Positions 25,420 through 35,403 are shown, numbered from the stretch's first letter. The stretch is DNA of 64,000 bases from Caballeronia humi (GCF_001544475.1 NZ_FCNW02000001.1:310001-374000), one strand, 5' to 3'. A program made the numbers and translations. Notes: generated by a model not told the origin, from the sequence alone.

Positions 25420-26646
25420 ATGCAAACCAATCTCGCCGATTTCATCCGCGGTACGCCCGAAGGCGACGAAGCCGATGCCATCCTGCGAAAGTGCGTGCAC
25501 TGCGGTTTTTGCACGGCGACCTGCCCGACCTATCAGCTCCTCGGCGACGAACTCGACGGCCCGCGCGGGCGCATCTATTTGATGAAGCAGATGCTCGAAG
25601 GCGCGCCCGTCACGCGCAGCACGCAACTGCATCTGGACCGCTGCCTGACGTGCCGCAGTTGTGAAACAACGTGTCCGTCGGGCGTGCAGTACGGAAGGCT
25701 CGTCGAGATCGGGCGCAAGGTGGTCGAGGAGAAGGTCGAGCGGCCGCTGCGGCAGCGTCTCCAGCGCAAACTGCTCGCCAACTTCCTGCCGAACAGCACG
25801 CTTTTCACGCCTGCGATGAAGATCGGCCAGCAGTTCCGGCCGTTGCTCTCGAAGAAGCTGCGCGCGAAGATTCCACTCGCCGAAAGGCCGCTCGCCGCGC
25901 CCACGCGCAAGCACGAACGCAAGATGCTGATGCTCTCGGGTTGCGTGCAGCCCGCGATGATGCCGAACGTCAACACGGCGACGGCGCGCGTCTTCGATGC
26001 GCTCGGCATCGAGATCGTGACGGCGCCCGATGCGGGCTGCTGCGGCGCGATCCGCCTGCACCTCGGCTACAACGACGACGCCCTCGAAGACGTGCGCAAC
26101 AACATCGACGCGTGGTGGCCGTACGTTGACGACGGCGTCGAGGCGATCGTGATGAATGCGTCCGGCTGCGGCGCGACGGTGAAGGAATACGCGCACCTCT
26201 TGCGCGACGATCCGGCTTACGCGGAGCGGGCACGGCGCATCGTCGATCTGACGCGCGACCTGGCCGAAATCCTGCCGCAATACGAGGAAGAACTCGTGAC
26301 GCTCGCGCGCCGCCGTGGCGTGCATACGGTGGCGTTTCATCCGCCGTGCACGCTGCAGCACGGACAGCAGATTCGCGGACAAGTCGAGCAGTTGCTGACC
26401 GCGCTCGGGATCGAAGTGCGCCTGCCCGCCGACAGCCATCTATGCTGCGGGTCCGCCGGCACGTATTCGGTGCTTCAGCCGAAGCTCTCTTACAAGCTGC
26501 GCGACCAGAAGCTCGACAAGCTCGAAAAGCTGGAGGCGCAGTTGATCGTGTCGGCGAATGTCGGCTGCATCGCGCACTTGCAGAGCGGCACGTCCACGCC
26601 CGTTACGCACTGGATTCAACTGCTCGAACACTTGCTTTACGGGTAG
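25420..26646 (+). CDS. glcF: glycolate oxidase iron-sulfur subunit GlcF
   Basis: GlcF carries electrons from GlcD/GlcE to the quinone pool. The 408-aa protein has two 4Fe-4S motifs: Cys25, 28, 31 and 35 (CVHCGFCTATCP) and Cys76, 79, 82 and 86 (CLTCRSCETTCPSG). Two CCG domains follow, with CGAIRLHLGYNDDAL preceded by DAGC, and SHLCCGSAGTYSVLQP. It completes the glcDEF unit. All ligands are intact. Confidence 0.95.
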   Translation: MQTNLADFIRGTPEGDEADAILRKCVHCGFCTATCPTYQLLGDELDGPRGRIYLMKQMLEGAPVTRSTQLHLDRCLTCRSCETTCPSGVQYGRLVEIGRKVVEEKVERPLRQRLQRKLLANFLPNSTLFTPAMKIGQQFRPLLSKKLRAKIPLAERPLAAPTRKHERKMLMLSGCVQPAMMPNVNTATARVFDALGIEIVTAPDAGCCGAIRLHLGYNDDALEDVRNNIDAWWPYVDDGVEAIVMNASGCGATVKEYAHLLRDDPAYAERARRIVDLTRDLAEILPQYEEELVTLARRRGVHTVAFHPPCTLQHGQQIRGQVEQLLTALGIEVRLPADSHLCCGSAGTYSVLQPKLSYKLRDQKLDKLEKLEAQLIVSANVGCIAHLQSGTSTPVTHWIQLLEHLLYG

Positions 26647-26705
26647 CGCGTGCGTCGCGGGGGCGTCCGTATAATCGACGGTTTGCATACCGCGCCGCAT
26701 TCGCC

Positions 26706-27404
26706 ATGTCCGATATCGCCATTCATCTCGACGCAGTCAGGCAACGCATCGCGCAGGCGGCCGCCGCCGCTTCACGCGATCCCGCTTCGGTCAAGCTGCT
26801 CGCCGTCTCGAAGACCTTCCCCGCCAGCGATGTCCGCGCTGCCTTCGATGCCGGCCAGCGCGCGTTTGGCGAAAACTACGTGCAGGAAGCGGTCGCGAAG
26901 ATCACGGAACTCGGCGCGCTGCGCGGCGAGATCGAGTGGCATTTCATCGGGCCGCTGCAATCGAACAAGACGAAAGTCGTCGCCGAACACTTCGACTGGG
27001 TGCATTCCGTCGACCGGCTGAAAATCGCCGAGCGGCTGTCCGATCAGCGTCCAGAAGGCGCGGCGGCGCTCAACGTGTGCCTGCAGGTGAACGTGAGCGG
27101 CGAGGCGTCGAAGAGCGGCGTCGAGCCGGACGAAGCCGCCGTGCTCGCGCACAAGATCGCCGCCCTGCCCAGCTTGCGGCTGCGCGGACTGATGGCGATC
27201 CCCGAACCCGCCGCCACGCAGGGCGAGCAGCGCGTGCCGCACGCCCGCCTGCGCGCGCTGCTGGACACACTGCGCGCGGATGGCCTCGACCTCGATACGC
27301 TGTCGATCGGCATGTCGGCGGATCTGGAGGCGGCCGTGCTCGAAGGCGCGACGATGGTGCGCATTGGCACGGCAATCTTCGGCGCGCGCGATTACTCGAA
27401 GTGA
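26706..27404 (+). CDS. yggS: YggS/PLPBP family PLP homeostasis protein
   Basis: YggS proteins bind pyridoxal 5'-phosphate and buffer vitamin B6 and amino-acid pools without known catalysis. The 232-aa single-domain protein has the PLP lysine in LLAVSKTFPASDVR (Lys36), then FGENYVQEAV, WHFIGPLQSNKTK and MSADLEAAVLEGATMVRIGT. The frame is open further upstream (to 26346), but MSDIAIHLDAVRQR at 26706 is the family start. proC follows 31 bp later, the widely conserved yggS-proC pair. Confidence 0.95.
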   Translation: MSDIAIHLDAVRQRIAQAAAAASRDPASVKLLAVSKTFPASDVRAAFDAGQRAFGENYVQEAVAKITELGALRGEIEWHFIGPLQSNKTKVVAEHFDWVHSVDRLKIAERLSDQRPEGAAALNVCLQVNVSGEASKSGVEPDEAAVLAHKIAALPSLRLRGLMAIPEPAATQGEQRVPHARLRALLDTLRADGLDLDTLSIGMSADLEAAVLEGATMVRIGTAIFGARDYSK

Positions 27405-27435
27405 CTCTTCTCTCCCGAACCTTCCGAAACTCACC

Positions 27436-28248
27436 ATGAAAATTGCATTCATCGGCGGCGGCAACATGGCCGCGGCGCTCATCGGCGGCCTGATCAAGCG
27501 CGGCGTGGCGCCGGCGGACCTGTACGCGATCGATATCAACGACGAAGCCCGCGCGCGCACCGCAGAGCAGTTCGGCATCGCGACGGGCGCGGCGATCGAC
27601 GCGACGCTTGGCCGGTTCGATGCAATCCTGCTCGCGGTCAAGCCGCAGGTGTTGAAAGACGTCGCGAAGGCGCTGGCGCCGCATTTGTCGGCGCAACTCG
27701 TGATCAGCATCGCCGCCGGCATCCGTGCCAGCGACCTGTCGCGCTGGCTTGACGGCTACGCGCGCATCGTTCGGACGATGCCGAACACACCCGCGCTGAT
27801 CGGCATGGGCGTGACGGGGCTCGCGGCGCTGCCGGGCGTCGATGATGCGGCGAAGGCCCTGGCGTCGAAGGTTCTGGAGGCGGTCGGCGCGGCCGTCTGG
27901 TTCGACGACGAAGCGAAGATCGACGCCGTCACCGCGATCTCGGGCAGCGGGCCGGCGTACGTGTTCTATTTCATCGAAGCGATGCAGGAAGCGGCGCGCC
28001 AGCTCGGCATGGACGAAGAGCAAGGCCGCGCGCTCGCCGTCGCGACATTTACGGGCGCGGCGCAGCTCGCGGCGCAGTCGGGTGAGCCGGCGAGCGTGCT
28101 GCGTCAGCGCGTGACGTCGAAGGGCGGGACAACGGCGGCGGCGCTTGCATCGTTCGATGCTTCAGGGGTGAAGGACGCGATCGTGCGCGGTGCGCTCGCG
28201 GCGGATGCCAGGGCGAAGGAAATGGGTGATGAGTTGGGGGCGGGTTAA
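27436..28248 (+). CDS. proC: pyrroline-5-carboxylate reductase
   Basis: ProC reduces pyrroline-5-carboxylate to proline with NAD(P)H. The 270-aa protein starts MKIAFIGGGNMAAALIGGL (Rossmann GGGNMA at 7-12). It carries LAVKPQVLKDVAK, RTMPNTPALIGMGVTG and the C-terminal signature SGSGPAYVFYFIEAM, with VTSKGGTTAAALASF near the end. The chosen ATG at 27436 matches family length; the frame is open further upstream inside yggS. A strong terminator follows at 28272. Confidence 0.96.
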   Translation: MKIAFIGGGNMAAALIGGLIKRGVAPADLYAIDINDEARARTAEQFGIATGAAIDATLGRFDAILLAVKPQVLKDVAKALAPHLSAQLVISIAAGIRASDLSRWLDGYARIVRTMPNTPALIGMGVTGLAALPGVDDAAKALASKVLEAVGAAVWFDDEAKIDAVTAISGSGPAYVFYFIEAMQEAARQLGMDEEQGRALAVATFTGAAQLAAQSGEPASVLRQRVTSKGGTTAAALASFDASGVKDAIVRGALAADARAKEMGDELGAG

Positions 28249-28271
28249 TCTTTGATGATTCGACGCGCATG

Positions 28272-28309
28272 AAAAAGCCGTTTCGGTCGTGAGACCGGAA
28301 CGGCTTTTT
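28272..28309. terminator. bidirectional terminator between proC and ubiA
   Basis: AAAAAGCCGTT-T-CGGTC and GACCG-G-AACGGCTTTTT form a long stem with a GTGA loop. A-rich and T-rich tails on the two sides let it act for both convergent genes. Confidence 0.9.
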
Positions 28310-28335
28310 AGCAAGAGAAAGTGGCTGCGGGAGGC

Positions 28336-29196
28336 TTAAGGCGCCATCGCGTAATGCAACGCGATCCCCGCGAACAGCGCGCCGCCGAGCCAGTTATTGT
28401 GCTTGAACGCCGCGAAGCACGGCATGCGCTCGCGGTTGCGAATCAGCGCGTAATGGTAGACCGCGCACCCCGCCGCCGCCGCCCAGCCGAGCCAGTACAG
28501 CCATCCGAAGCCCAAAGCGATCCCGATCCCCACGTAGATCGCGAGCGTCACCGCGTAGCAGAGCATCACGGCGAGCACGTCATATCGGCCGAAAGTCAGC
28601 GCCGACGTGCGGATGCCGATCTTGATGTCGTCGTCGCGATCGACCATCGCGTATTCGGTGTCGTAGGCGACCGACCAGAACACGTTCGCGGCCAACATGA
28701 TCCACGCGAGCATTGGCACGTGGTCCTGCACGGCGGCGAACGCCATCGGGATGCCGAAGCCGAACGCAATCCCGAGATACGCCTGCGGAATCGCGAAAAA
28801 GCGCTTCGTGAACGGATACGTGCCCGCGACGAAGAGCGCGAACACCGAGAGTTCCTTCGTCAGCGTATTGAGCGGCAGGATCAGCAGGAACGCGATGAGC
28901 GAGAGCGCCGCTGCCAGCGCGATCGCCTCCCATGCCTGGATCTTGCCTGAGGTCAACGGACGGTTTTCGGTGCGCTTCACGTGACGGTCGAAATCGCGGT
29001 CGGCGTAATCGTTGATCGCGCAGCCGGCGGAGCGCATCAGGATCGTGCCGATCACGAAGATGACGAGCAGCATCGGCGACGGACGGCCGTTCGATGCGAT
29101 CCACAGCGCGTTGAGCGTCGGCCAGAGCAGCAGCAGGCTGCCGATGGGCTTGTCGAGGCGCACGAGGCGCAGGTAGAGCGGAAGGCGGGCGAGCAT
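28336..29196 (-). CDS. ubiA: 4-hydroxybenzoate octaprenyltransferase
   Basis: UbiA attaches the polyprenyl tail to 4-hydroxybenzoate in ubiquinone synthesis at the inner membrane. The 286-aa polytopic protein has both Asp-rich prenyl-diphosphate motifs: [10 protein letters not shown] at residues 62-71, followed by VKRTENRPL, and [20 protein letters not shown] near 185. About eight hydrophobic segments are seen. It is the last gene of the minus-strand run recG-oxyR-kat-dps-ubiA but is separated from dps by a terminator. Confidence 0.95.
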   Translation of the reverse strand: MLARLPLYLRLVRLDKPIGSLLLLWPTLNALWIASNGRPSPMLLVIFVIGTILMRSAGCAINDYADRDFDRHVKRTENRPLTSGKIQAWEAIALAAALSLIAFLLILPLNTLTKELSVFALFVAGTYPFTKRFFAIPQAYLGIAFGFGIPMAFAAVQDHVPMLAWIMLAANVFWSVAYDTEYAMVDRDDDIKIGIRTSALTFGRYDVLAVMLCYAVTLAIYVGIGIALGFGWLYWLGWAAAAGCAVYHYALIRNRERMPCFAAFKHNNWLGGALFAGIALHYAMAP

Positions 29197-29417
29197 GGAC
29201 TGGGATCGATAGGGGCGATGGGGTATTTTAGTGCAGCGCGGCGACAGTCCCGTTGCACGACCGTCCGGGTTTCTTCAACACCATTTGAATGACATCGACT
29301 GCGCCCGCTTCCGATGCTTGCGGGGATAGTCAAACGTTCCCTCGACGCGATGGTCGCCGACGGCATGGCCTCCTGTTTCAGACACAAGTCGGAGTTTTTG
29401 CAACTTCAATCCCAAAC

Positions 29418-29450
29418 AAAAACCCCCGCACTTTTCAAGCACGGGGGTTT
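29418..29450 (-). terminator. terminator of dps
   Basis: On the minus strand AAACCCCCG and CGGGGGTTT (29442-29450 and 29420-29428) form a stem with a 13-base loop, followed by a T-rich tail, 23 bp past the dps stop. Confidence 0.75.
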
Positions 29451-29472
29451 CTCAAATCAATCCGCAAATCCA

Positions 29473-29961
29473 TCAAGCCAGCATCGCCCGCAGCATCCAC
29501 GCGGTTTTCTCATGCGTCTGCATGCGTTGCGTGAGCAAATCGGCGGTCGGTTCGTCGTTCGCGGCTTCGGTCGCCGGGAAGATTTCGCGGGCCGTGCGCA
29601 CCACCGCTTCCTGCCCTTCCACCAACTGGCGAATCATCTCTTCCGCGGCCGGCACGCCATCGGCTTCAGGAATCGACGACAGCTTCGAAAACTCGCGATA
29701 GCTGCCCGGCGCATGCACGCCGAGCGCGCGAATGCGTTCCGCGATCGAATCGACGGCCAGCGCCAGTTCGTTGTATTGCGTCTCGAACATCAGGTGCAGG
29801 GTGTTGAACAACGGCCCCGTGACGTTCCAGTGGAAATTGTGCGTCTTCAGATACAGCGTGTAAGTGTCCGCGAGCAGTCGCGAAAGACCGTCGGCGATCT
29901 TCTTGCGGTCCTTGTCGCTGATACCGATGTTGACAGCCGGTGCAGTGCCTTTCTTCGCCAT
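29473..29961 (-). CDS. dps: Dps family ferritin-like DNA-protecting protein
   Basis: Dps oxidises and stores iron and shields DNA in stress and stationary phase. The 162-aa four-helix protein has the inter-subunit ferroxidase ligands in [14 protein letters not shown] (residues 38-50) and [20 protein letters not shown]. The Lys/Ala-rich N-terminus ([13 protein letters not shown]) may aid DNA binding. AAGGGGG precedes the ATG at 29961; the frame is open to 30027 but without a start context. It lies downstream of catalase and the 52-aa ORF in an oxidative-stress cluster. Confidence 0.95.
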   Translation of the reverse strand: MAKKGTAPAVNIGISDKDRKKIADGLSRLLADTYTLYLKTHNFHWNVTGPLFNTLHLMFETQYNELALAVDSIAERIRALGVHAPGSYREFSKLSSIPEADGVPAAEEMIRQLVEGQEAVVRTAREIFPATEAANDEPTADLLTQRMQTHEKTAWMLRAMLA

Positions 29962-30131
29962 GATGCCCCCTTGAGAGAGTGATACGAACGGAGCGAACGC
30001 GCCGCGCTTTCGGGCAACATGCCCCACGCGGCCGTTCGAGCGTTCGACAGTTTATCTTAGAAACGTTGCGCGCTTCGTTGCCTGGCAAGGCCGCGCGGCC
30101 TGTCGCGGTGCGCCTTTCGGACGCACCCGCG

Positions 30132-30290
30132 TCAAGCAAATACGCCCACGCCGCCCGCACGCAATGCCTCGACGACGATCGCCCCATAACCCGCCGCGAC
30201 CATCCCGAACGCGATCGCGATGCGCACGCCGCGCGACGCCGTGCGGCTCTTCATGTCGATGCTGTTGATGGCCCGTTCGATCGTCGTCAT
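30132..30290 (-). CDS. small hypothetical membrane protein (52 aa) between catalase and dps
   Basis: The function is unknown. The frame runs MTTIERAINSIDMKSRTASR, then a single hydrophobic helix (IAIAFGMVAAGYGAIVVEAL), ending GVGVFA. A GGGAG lies 8 nt before the ATG at 30290, and codon use matches the host. It starts 16 bp after the catalase stop, so it is likely co-transcribed and part of the OxyR-linked stress group. Gene-like start context and position support it; no homologue is recognised. Confidence 0.6.
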   Translation of the reverse strand: MTTIERAINSIDMKSRTASRGVRIAIAFGMVAAGYGAIVVEALRAGGVGVFA

Positions 30291-30306
30291 CGTGTTTCTC
30301 CCTGGC

Positions 30307-31770
30307 TTACGCCGTTGCCGCTTCGAGCTGCTGTCCGAGCGCAGCCAAAGCCTTCACGACACCTTCCGCATAAGCCGGATCGGCGCGACGGAAATGCTCG
30401 ATCTGACGCGCGACGATATCGTCCGGCACGCCATAAATGTGCCGCGCGATGTTGCCGAAAAACCGCTGACGCTGCGCATCGTCGAACAGGCGGAACAGCG
30501 CGCCCGGCTGGCTGTAATAGTCGCCGTCTTCACGGTGGTCGTAGCGCGCGATCGCGCCCGCCGCGAGCGGCGGCTCGTTGACGCTCGCGTCCTGCGCGTA
30601 GTCGCCGAAACGGTTCGGCTCGTAGTTCACGCGGCCGCCGTGATTGCCGTCGGTACGCATCGCGCCGTCGCGATGAAACGCGTGGCTCACCGGCACGCGC
30701 GGCGCGTTCACCGGAATCTGATGGTGATTGATGCCAAGACGATAGCGCTGCGTGTCGCCGTAGGAAAACAACCGCCCCTGCAACAGCCGGTCTGGCGAGA
30801 AGCCGATCCCCGGCACCACGTTCGCCGGCGAAAACGCCGCCTGCTCGACATCCGCGAAATAGTTCGCCGCGTTGCGATTCAGTTCGATGGTGCCGACATC
30901 GATCAGCGGGTAATCCTTGTGCGGCCACACTTTGGTGATGTCGAACGGGTTGAGGTGATAAGTCGCGGCATCGGCTTCGGACATCACCTGGATGCGGAAA
31001 TTCCACTTCGGAAAATTCCCACGATCGATGTTATCGACCAGATCGCGCTGCGCGCTTTCGCGATCGCGCGCAACGACGGCGGCGGCTTCCGCGTCGGTGT
31101 AGTTTTCGAGCGGCTGCTGGGACTTGAAGTGGAACTTCACGTAGAAGCGCTCGTTGTCCGCGTTGATGAACGAGAACGTGTGCGATCCGAAGCCGTGCAT
31201 CTGCCGATAACTCTTCGGAATGCCGCGATCGCTCATCAGAATCGTCACCTGATGCAACGACTCCGGGTGACGCGACCAGAAATCCCACGCCGCTACATTG
31301 CTGCGCAGGTTCGTATACGGATCGCGCTTTTGCGTGTGGATGAAGTCGGGGAATTTGAGCGGATCGCGGATGAAGAAGATCGGCGTGTTGTTGCCGACCA
31401 CGTCCCAGTTGCCTTCCTCGGTGTAAAACTTGATCGAGAAGCCGCGCACGTCGCGCTCGGCGTCGGCGGCGCCGCGTTCGCCCGCAACCGTCGAGAAGCG
31501 CATGAAGAGCGGCGTTTCCTTGCCGACCTGCGCGAAGACCTTCGCTTTCGTATAGCGCGAGATGTCGTGCGTGACCTTCAGCGTGCCGAACGCGCCCGAG
31601 CCCTTCGCGTGAACGCGCCGCTCGGGAATCACTTCGCGATCGAAGTGCGCGAGCTTTTCGATCAGCCAGAAGTCCTGCAGCGTGACGGGCCCGCGCGAGC
31701 CAGCGGTTTGCGAGTTCTGATTGTCGCCGACGGGTGCGCCGGCGGCCGTGGTGAGAGTACGTGTGGTCAT
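30307..31770 (-). CDS. katA: monofunctional heme catalase
   Basis: This enzyme disproportionates H2O2 to water and O2. The 487-aa small-subunit (clade 3) catalase has the catalytic His54 ([14 protein letters not shown]), the distal Asn region ([14 protein letters not shown]) and the proximal heme Tyr in [14 protein letters not shown]. No signal peptide is seen, so it is cytoplasmic. The oxyR gene is immediately upstream on the same strand, 303 bp away, and a possible OxyR half-site lies in the spacer. The specific symbol (katA versus another kat name) is by convention. Confidence 0.93.
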   Translation of the reverse strand: MTTRTLTTAAGAPVGDNQNSQTAGSRGPVTLQDFWLIEKLAHFDREVIPERRVHAKGSGAFGTLKVTHDISRYTKAKVFAQVGKETPLFMRFSTVAGERGAADAERDVRGFSIKFYTEEGNWDVVGNNTPIFFIRDPLKFPDFIHTQKRDPYTNLRSNVAAWDFWSRHPESLHQVTILMSDRGIPKSYRQMHGFGSHTFSFINADNERFYVKFHFKSQQPLENYTDAEAAAVVARDRESAQRDLVDNIDRGNFPKWNFRIQVMSEADAATYHLNPFDITKVWPHKDYPLIDVGTIELNRNAANYFADVEQAAFSPANVVPGIGFSPDRLLQGRLFSYGDTQRYRLGINHHQIPVNAPRVPVSHAFHRDGAMRTDGNHGGRVNYEPNRFGDYAQDASVNEPPLAAGAIARYDHREDGDYYSQPGALFRLFDDAQRQRFFGNIARHIYGVPDDIVARQIEHFRRADPAYAEGVVKALAALGQQLEAATA

Positions 31771-32073
31771 CGTGGGCTCCAGGTTTTTATCGAAGGAATC
31801 GGAACGGAGAGCGCTTCAGCAAACGCCGGCGAAATCCGCCAGCACGCGGGCGAAGACGCAGCGCGTCTCGCACAGAGATCGAGCAGCGATACGGGCGATG
31901 TGCGTCACGAGGTCTCTCCGGTTTTGTCCCGGAACCAAGCTTAACAAAACCTATTCGCAATTCTAATTCGATAATTCTTATCTATTCGATAGCGGGAAGA
32001 GCAGCGTTGATGGACCGACAAGAAAAAAGGAAGGGACGAGGAACCGCGCCCGGACCGGACGCGGCGTACTGCT
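31771..32073. other. catalase promoter region between oxyR and katA
   Basis: This spacer of 303 bp has no supported gene. Its distal part (31940-31995) is strikingly AT-rich for this genome. It contains two perfect short palindromes, GATAA-TTC-TTATC (31970-31982) and CTAT-TCG-ATAG (31982-31992). The rest shows nothing recognisable. Confidence 0.5.
31970..31986. promoter_or_regulatory. possible OxyR half-site upstream of catalase
   Basis: ATAA (31971-31974) and CTAT (31982-31985) are spaced by 7 bases, as in the OxyR tetranucleotide pattern ATAG-N7-CTAT. The flanking second half-site is poor. It is about 200 bp from the katA ATG and adjacent to oxyR. Suggestive only. Confidence 0.35.
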
Positions 32074-33033
32074 TTAGTTAACAGCGACCGGCATGTCGAG
32101 CTTGTTGACGCCCGGCAGATCGCAGGCGGCGATGGCGTCGGAGATGGCGTCGATCGCGGGCATCCGCGTGAAGCTCTTGCGCCACGCCAGCACGACGCGG
32201 CGATCCGGCACCGGTTCGTCGAAGGGCACATAGCTGAGCAGGCCCGCATCGATGCCGCCAGCGTGCGGCTTCACTTCATGCACCGACATGCGCGGCAGCA
32301 CCGTAATTCCGACGCCGCTCGCGACCATATGCCGGATCGTCTCCAGCGATGAGCCCTCGAACGTCTTCTGAATGCCGTCGGCGTTCTGCGAAAAGCGCAT
32401 CAGTTCGGGACACACGCCGAGCACGTGATCGCGGAAACAATGCCCGCTGCCGAGCAACAACATCGTTTCCAGCTTGAGATCCTCGGGATCGATCTTGCTG
32501 CGGTTTTCCCACGCATGCCCCGACGGCATCGCGACGACGAACGGCTCGTCGTACAGTGCGCGCACCATCAGCCCGGTTTCGGGAAACGGCAACGCCATGA
32601 TCGCGACGTCGATTTCGCCCTGCTTCAGCAACTCGATCAGCTTCAGCGTGTAGTTTTCCTGCAGCATCAGCGGCATCTGCGGAACGGCCTTGATCATCTG
32701 CTTGACGAGCGTCGGCAGCAGATAGGGCCCGATCGTATAGATCACACCGAGGCGCAGCGGCCCGATCAGCGGGTCCTTGCCCTGCTTGGCGATTTCCTTG
32801 ATGGCGAGCGTCTGTTCGAGCACGCGCTGCGCCTGCGTGACGATCTGCTCGCCGATCGGCGTGACGCTGACTTCGCTCGTGCCGCGCTCGAAAATCTGCA
32901 CATTGAGCTCGTCTTCGAGCTTCTTGATTGCAACCGACAGCGTCGGCTGGCTCACGAAACAGGCCTCGGCAGCGCGGCCAAAGTGCCGTTCGCGCGCCAC
33001 CGCGACGATGTACTTCAGTTCAGTAAGCGTCAT
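32074..33033 (-). CDS. oxyR: hydrogen peroxide sensor OxyR (LysR family)
   Basis: OxyR is a LysR-type regulator that forms an intramolecular disulfide on H2O2 exposure and activates catalase, dps and other genes. The 319-aa protein has an N-terminal winged HTH (MTLTELKYIVAVARERHFGR, residues 1-60). The redox cysteines are exactly at Cys199 and Cys208 (GHCFRDHVLGVC), matching the Escherichia coli numbering. The frame is open upstream to 33468, but 33033 gives the standard start. It sits between recG and katA, all on the minus strand. Confidence 0.97.
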   Translation of the reverse strand: MTLTELKYIVAVARERHFGRAAEACFVSQPTLSVAIKKLEDELNVQIFERGTSEVSVTPIGEQIVTQAQRVLEQTLAIKEIAKQGKDPLIGPLRLGVIYTIGPYLLPTLVKQMIKAVPQMPLMLQENYTLKLIELLKQGEIDVAIMALPFPETGLMVRALYDEPFVVAMPSGHAWENRSKIDPEDLKLETMLLLGSGHCFRDHVLGVCPELMRFSQNADGIQKTFEGSSLETIRHMVASGVGITVLPRMSVHEVKPHAGGIDAGLLSYVPFDEPVPDRRVVLAWRKSFTRMPAIDAISDAIAACDLPGVNKLDMPVAVN

Positions 33034-33164
33034 TGGGGCCAATGAAAGACGTGAATTCGATAGGTTCGACTTATACACCCGCGACGGAAATTCGCCAACT
33101 GAATGCCCGCGCGCGCCGCGTCGCTGAATTAGGGACCGAGGCGCGCGTCCCAAGTTCAAAACCC

Positions 33165-35381
33165 TTAGGCCTTCAGGTATTGTTCGCGCGCGCCTAGCCA
33201 GCGCAACAGATGACGCGTCACGGCGTCCGGAAATTCCCTGAGCATGTGATCGGCGGCCGCGCGCGCGGGCTCGATCAGCCAGGCATCGTTTTCGAGACTC
33301 GCGAAGCGCAGCATTGCCTCGCCCGACTGGCGTGCGCCCAGAAACTCGCCGGGACCACGGATTTCGAGATCGCGCCGCGCGATTTCGAAGCCGTCGGTGG
33401 TTTCGCGCATCGTTTGCAGGCGCGCGCGCGCCGTCTGCGAGAGCGGCCCCGCGTACATCAGCACGCACACCGACGCCGCGCTCCCCCGCCCGACGCGCCC
33501 GCGCAACTGGTGCAACTGCGCGAGCCCGAAGCGCTCGGCATGCTCGATCACCATCAGCGACGCGTTCGGCACGTCCACGCCGACTTCGATCACCGTCGTC
33601 GCGACGAGCAGTTGCACTTCGTTGCGCGTGAAAGCGTCCATGACGGCGGCTTTTTCCGCTGGCGGAAGCCGCCCGTGAACCAGTCCGACGCGCAATTCCG
33701 GCAGTGTCGTGGCAAGCGTTTCGTAGGTTTCGACGGCCGTTTGCAATTGCAGCGTCTCGCTTTCCTCGATCAGTGGACAGACCCAGTACACCTGCCGCCC
33801 GGTCAGCGCCGCTTCGCGCACGCGGCCGATCACCTCCTCGCGGCGGGCGTCGGAGACGAGCTTCGTCAGGATCGGCGTGCGGCCAGGAGGCAGTTCGTCG
33901 ATGGTGGAGACGTCCAGGTCGGCGTAGTAGGTCATCGCGAGCGTGCGCGGGATCGGCGTCGCGGACATCATCAACTGGTGCGGCTGGAAATCGCGCGCGC
34001 CGTCGGCGGCGTTCTGCGCCTTCGCCCGCAGCGCGAGCCGCTGCGCGACGCCGAAGCGATGCTGTTCATCGACGATCACGAGCCCGAGCCGCGCGAATTC
34101 CACCGCGTCCTGGATGATCGCGTGCGTGCCGATCACGAGCTGCGCGACGCCCGATGCCGCCGCCTCAAGCGCGGCGCGCTTCTCCCTCGTCTTCAGACTG
34201 CCGGCGAGCCACGCGACCGTCACGCCGAGCGGCTCCAGCCAGCCGCGCAACTTGCGGGCGTGCTGCTCGGCGAGAATTTCGGTCGGCGCCATCAGCGCGG
34301 CCTGATAGCCGGCGTCGATGGCCTGCGCCGCTGCGAGCGCCGCGACGACCGTCTTGCCGCTGCCGACATCGCCCTGCAAGAGGCGCTGCATCGGATGCGG
34401 CAGCGTCAGTTCGGCCGCGATTTCCGCGCAGACGCGCTCCTGCGCGCCCGTCAACCGAAACGGCAGCGTCCCCAAAAACCGCACGACGAGCGAGTCCGGT
34501 TCATGCAGAGAGCGGCGCGGCATGACCGGCGCGGCGCGTGTGCGGCGCTCCTCGTGCGCGCGCTTGAGCGACAACTGCTGCGCGAGCAATTCCTCGAACT
34601 TGATGCGCGTCCACGCCGGATGCGTACCGTCGACGAGGGCGGGTTCATCGGAATCGGCGCGTGGGTGGTGGAGCGTCTTCACCGCGTCGAGCAGGCCTGG
34701 CACGTTGAGCGGCTGCAAATACGTCCGCGCGATCTTCTCCGGCAACAGTTCCGGCAGCGAAACGCGTCCGACCGCGTTGTCGATCGCCTTGCGCAAATAC
34801 GCCTGCGACACGCCCGCCGTGCTCGGATAAACCGGCGTCAGCGCTTGCGGCAACGGCGTGTCGTCATCGACGGGGCGCAGCGCCGGATGCACCATCTCCA
34901 GCCCGAAAAAGCCGCCGCGCACGTCGCCGCGCACGCGCAGCCGCACGCCGACCGCCATCTGCTTGACCTGCGAGCCGTAGAAATTGAGGAATCGCAGCGT
35001 GAGTTCGTCGCCGGCGTCGTCACGGATTTTCACGAGCAACTGACGGCGCGGCCGGTACGCGATCTCGTTCTCGAACACGATGCCTTCGGTCTGCGCGTTG
35101 TCGCCGGGAATCAGCTCGCCGATTGGCATGAGTGTGGTTTCGTCCTCGTAGCGCATCGGCAGGTGCAGCGCGAGATCAATATCACTTTTCAGGCCGAGTT
35201 TCGCGAGTTTGTCGGCGGTTTTCGGCAGCGCGGCGGGCTTTTTTGGCACTTCCGCCGGTTCGACGCCGCCGGTTTTTGTCCGCTTGGCGGGCTTCGGTGC
35301 GGGCGTGACGGCGTCGTCCGCCGCGCCGGGAGCGTCGGGAGCATCGGGACTCAAGGCCAGGCGGCGGTCGGACAAGGGCAT
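33165..35381 (-). CDS. recG: ATP-dependent DNA helicase RecG
   Basis: RecG reverses stalled replication forks and processes branched DNA. The 738-aa protein has a non-conserved Ala/Pro/Lys-rich N-terminal tail of about 55 residues. Then come a wedge/OB domain (about 100-230), a helicase core with Walker A LLQGDVGSGKTVVAALA, DEQH box (VIVDEQHRFGVAQ) and SATPIPRTLAMT, and the C-terminal LHQLRGRVGRG and FLGARQSGEA motifs. oxyR lies 131 bp downstream. It is divergent from queA. Confidence 0.96.
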   Translation of the reverse strand: MPLSDRRLALSPDAPDAPGAADDAVTPAPKPAKRTKTGGVEPAEVPKKPAALPKTADKLAKLGLKSDIDLALHLPMRYEDETTLMPIGELIPGDNAQTEGIVFENEIAYRPRRQLLVKIRDDAGDELTLRFLNFYGSQVKQMAVGVRLRVRGDVRGGFFGLEMVHPALRPVDDDTPLPQALTPVYPSTAGVSQAYLRKAIDNAVGRVSLPELLPEKIARTYLQPLNVPGLLDAVKTLHHPRADSDEPALVDGTHPAWTRIKFEELLAQQLSLKRAHEERRTRAAPVMPRRSLHEPDSLVVRFLGTLPFRLTGAQERVCAEIAAELTLPHPMQRLLQGDVGSGKTVVAALAAAQAIDAGYQAALMAPTEILAEQHARKLRGWLEPLGVTVAWLAGSLKTREKRAALEAAASGVAQLVIGTHAIIQDAVEFARLGLVIVDEQHRFGVAQRLALRAKAQNAADGARDFQPHQLMMSATPIPRTLAMTYYADLDVSTIDELPPGRTPILTKLVSDARREEVIGRVREAALTGRQVYWVCPLIEESETLQLQTAVETYETLATTLPELRVGLVHGRLPPAEKAAVMDAFTRNEVQLLVATTVIEVGVDVPNASLMVIEHAERFGLAQLHQLRGRVGRGSAASVCVLMYAGPLSQTARARLQTMRETTDGFEIARRDLEIRGPGEFLGARQSGEAMLRFASLENDAWLIEPARAAADHMLREFPDAVTRHLLRWLGAREQYLKA

Positions 35382-35397
35382 CTAATCTCTTCGCAAG

Positions 35398-35403
35398 TAC
35401 AAT
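35398..35403 (+). promoter_or_regulatory. candidate -10 element of queA
   Basis: TACAAT lies 82 bp before the queA ATG in the divergent recG/queA spacer. It is followed by a 12-base stretch (AATATCGGGCTA) that recurs at the yajC -10. No clear -35 is seen. Confidence 0.35.
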
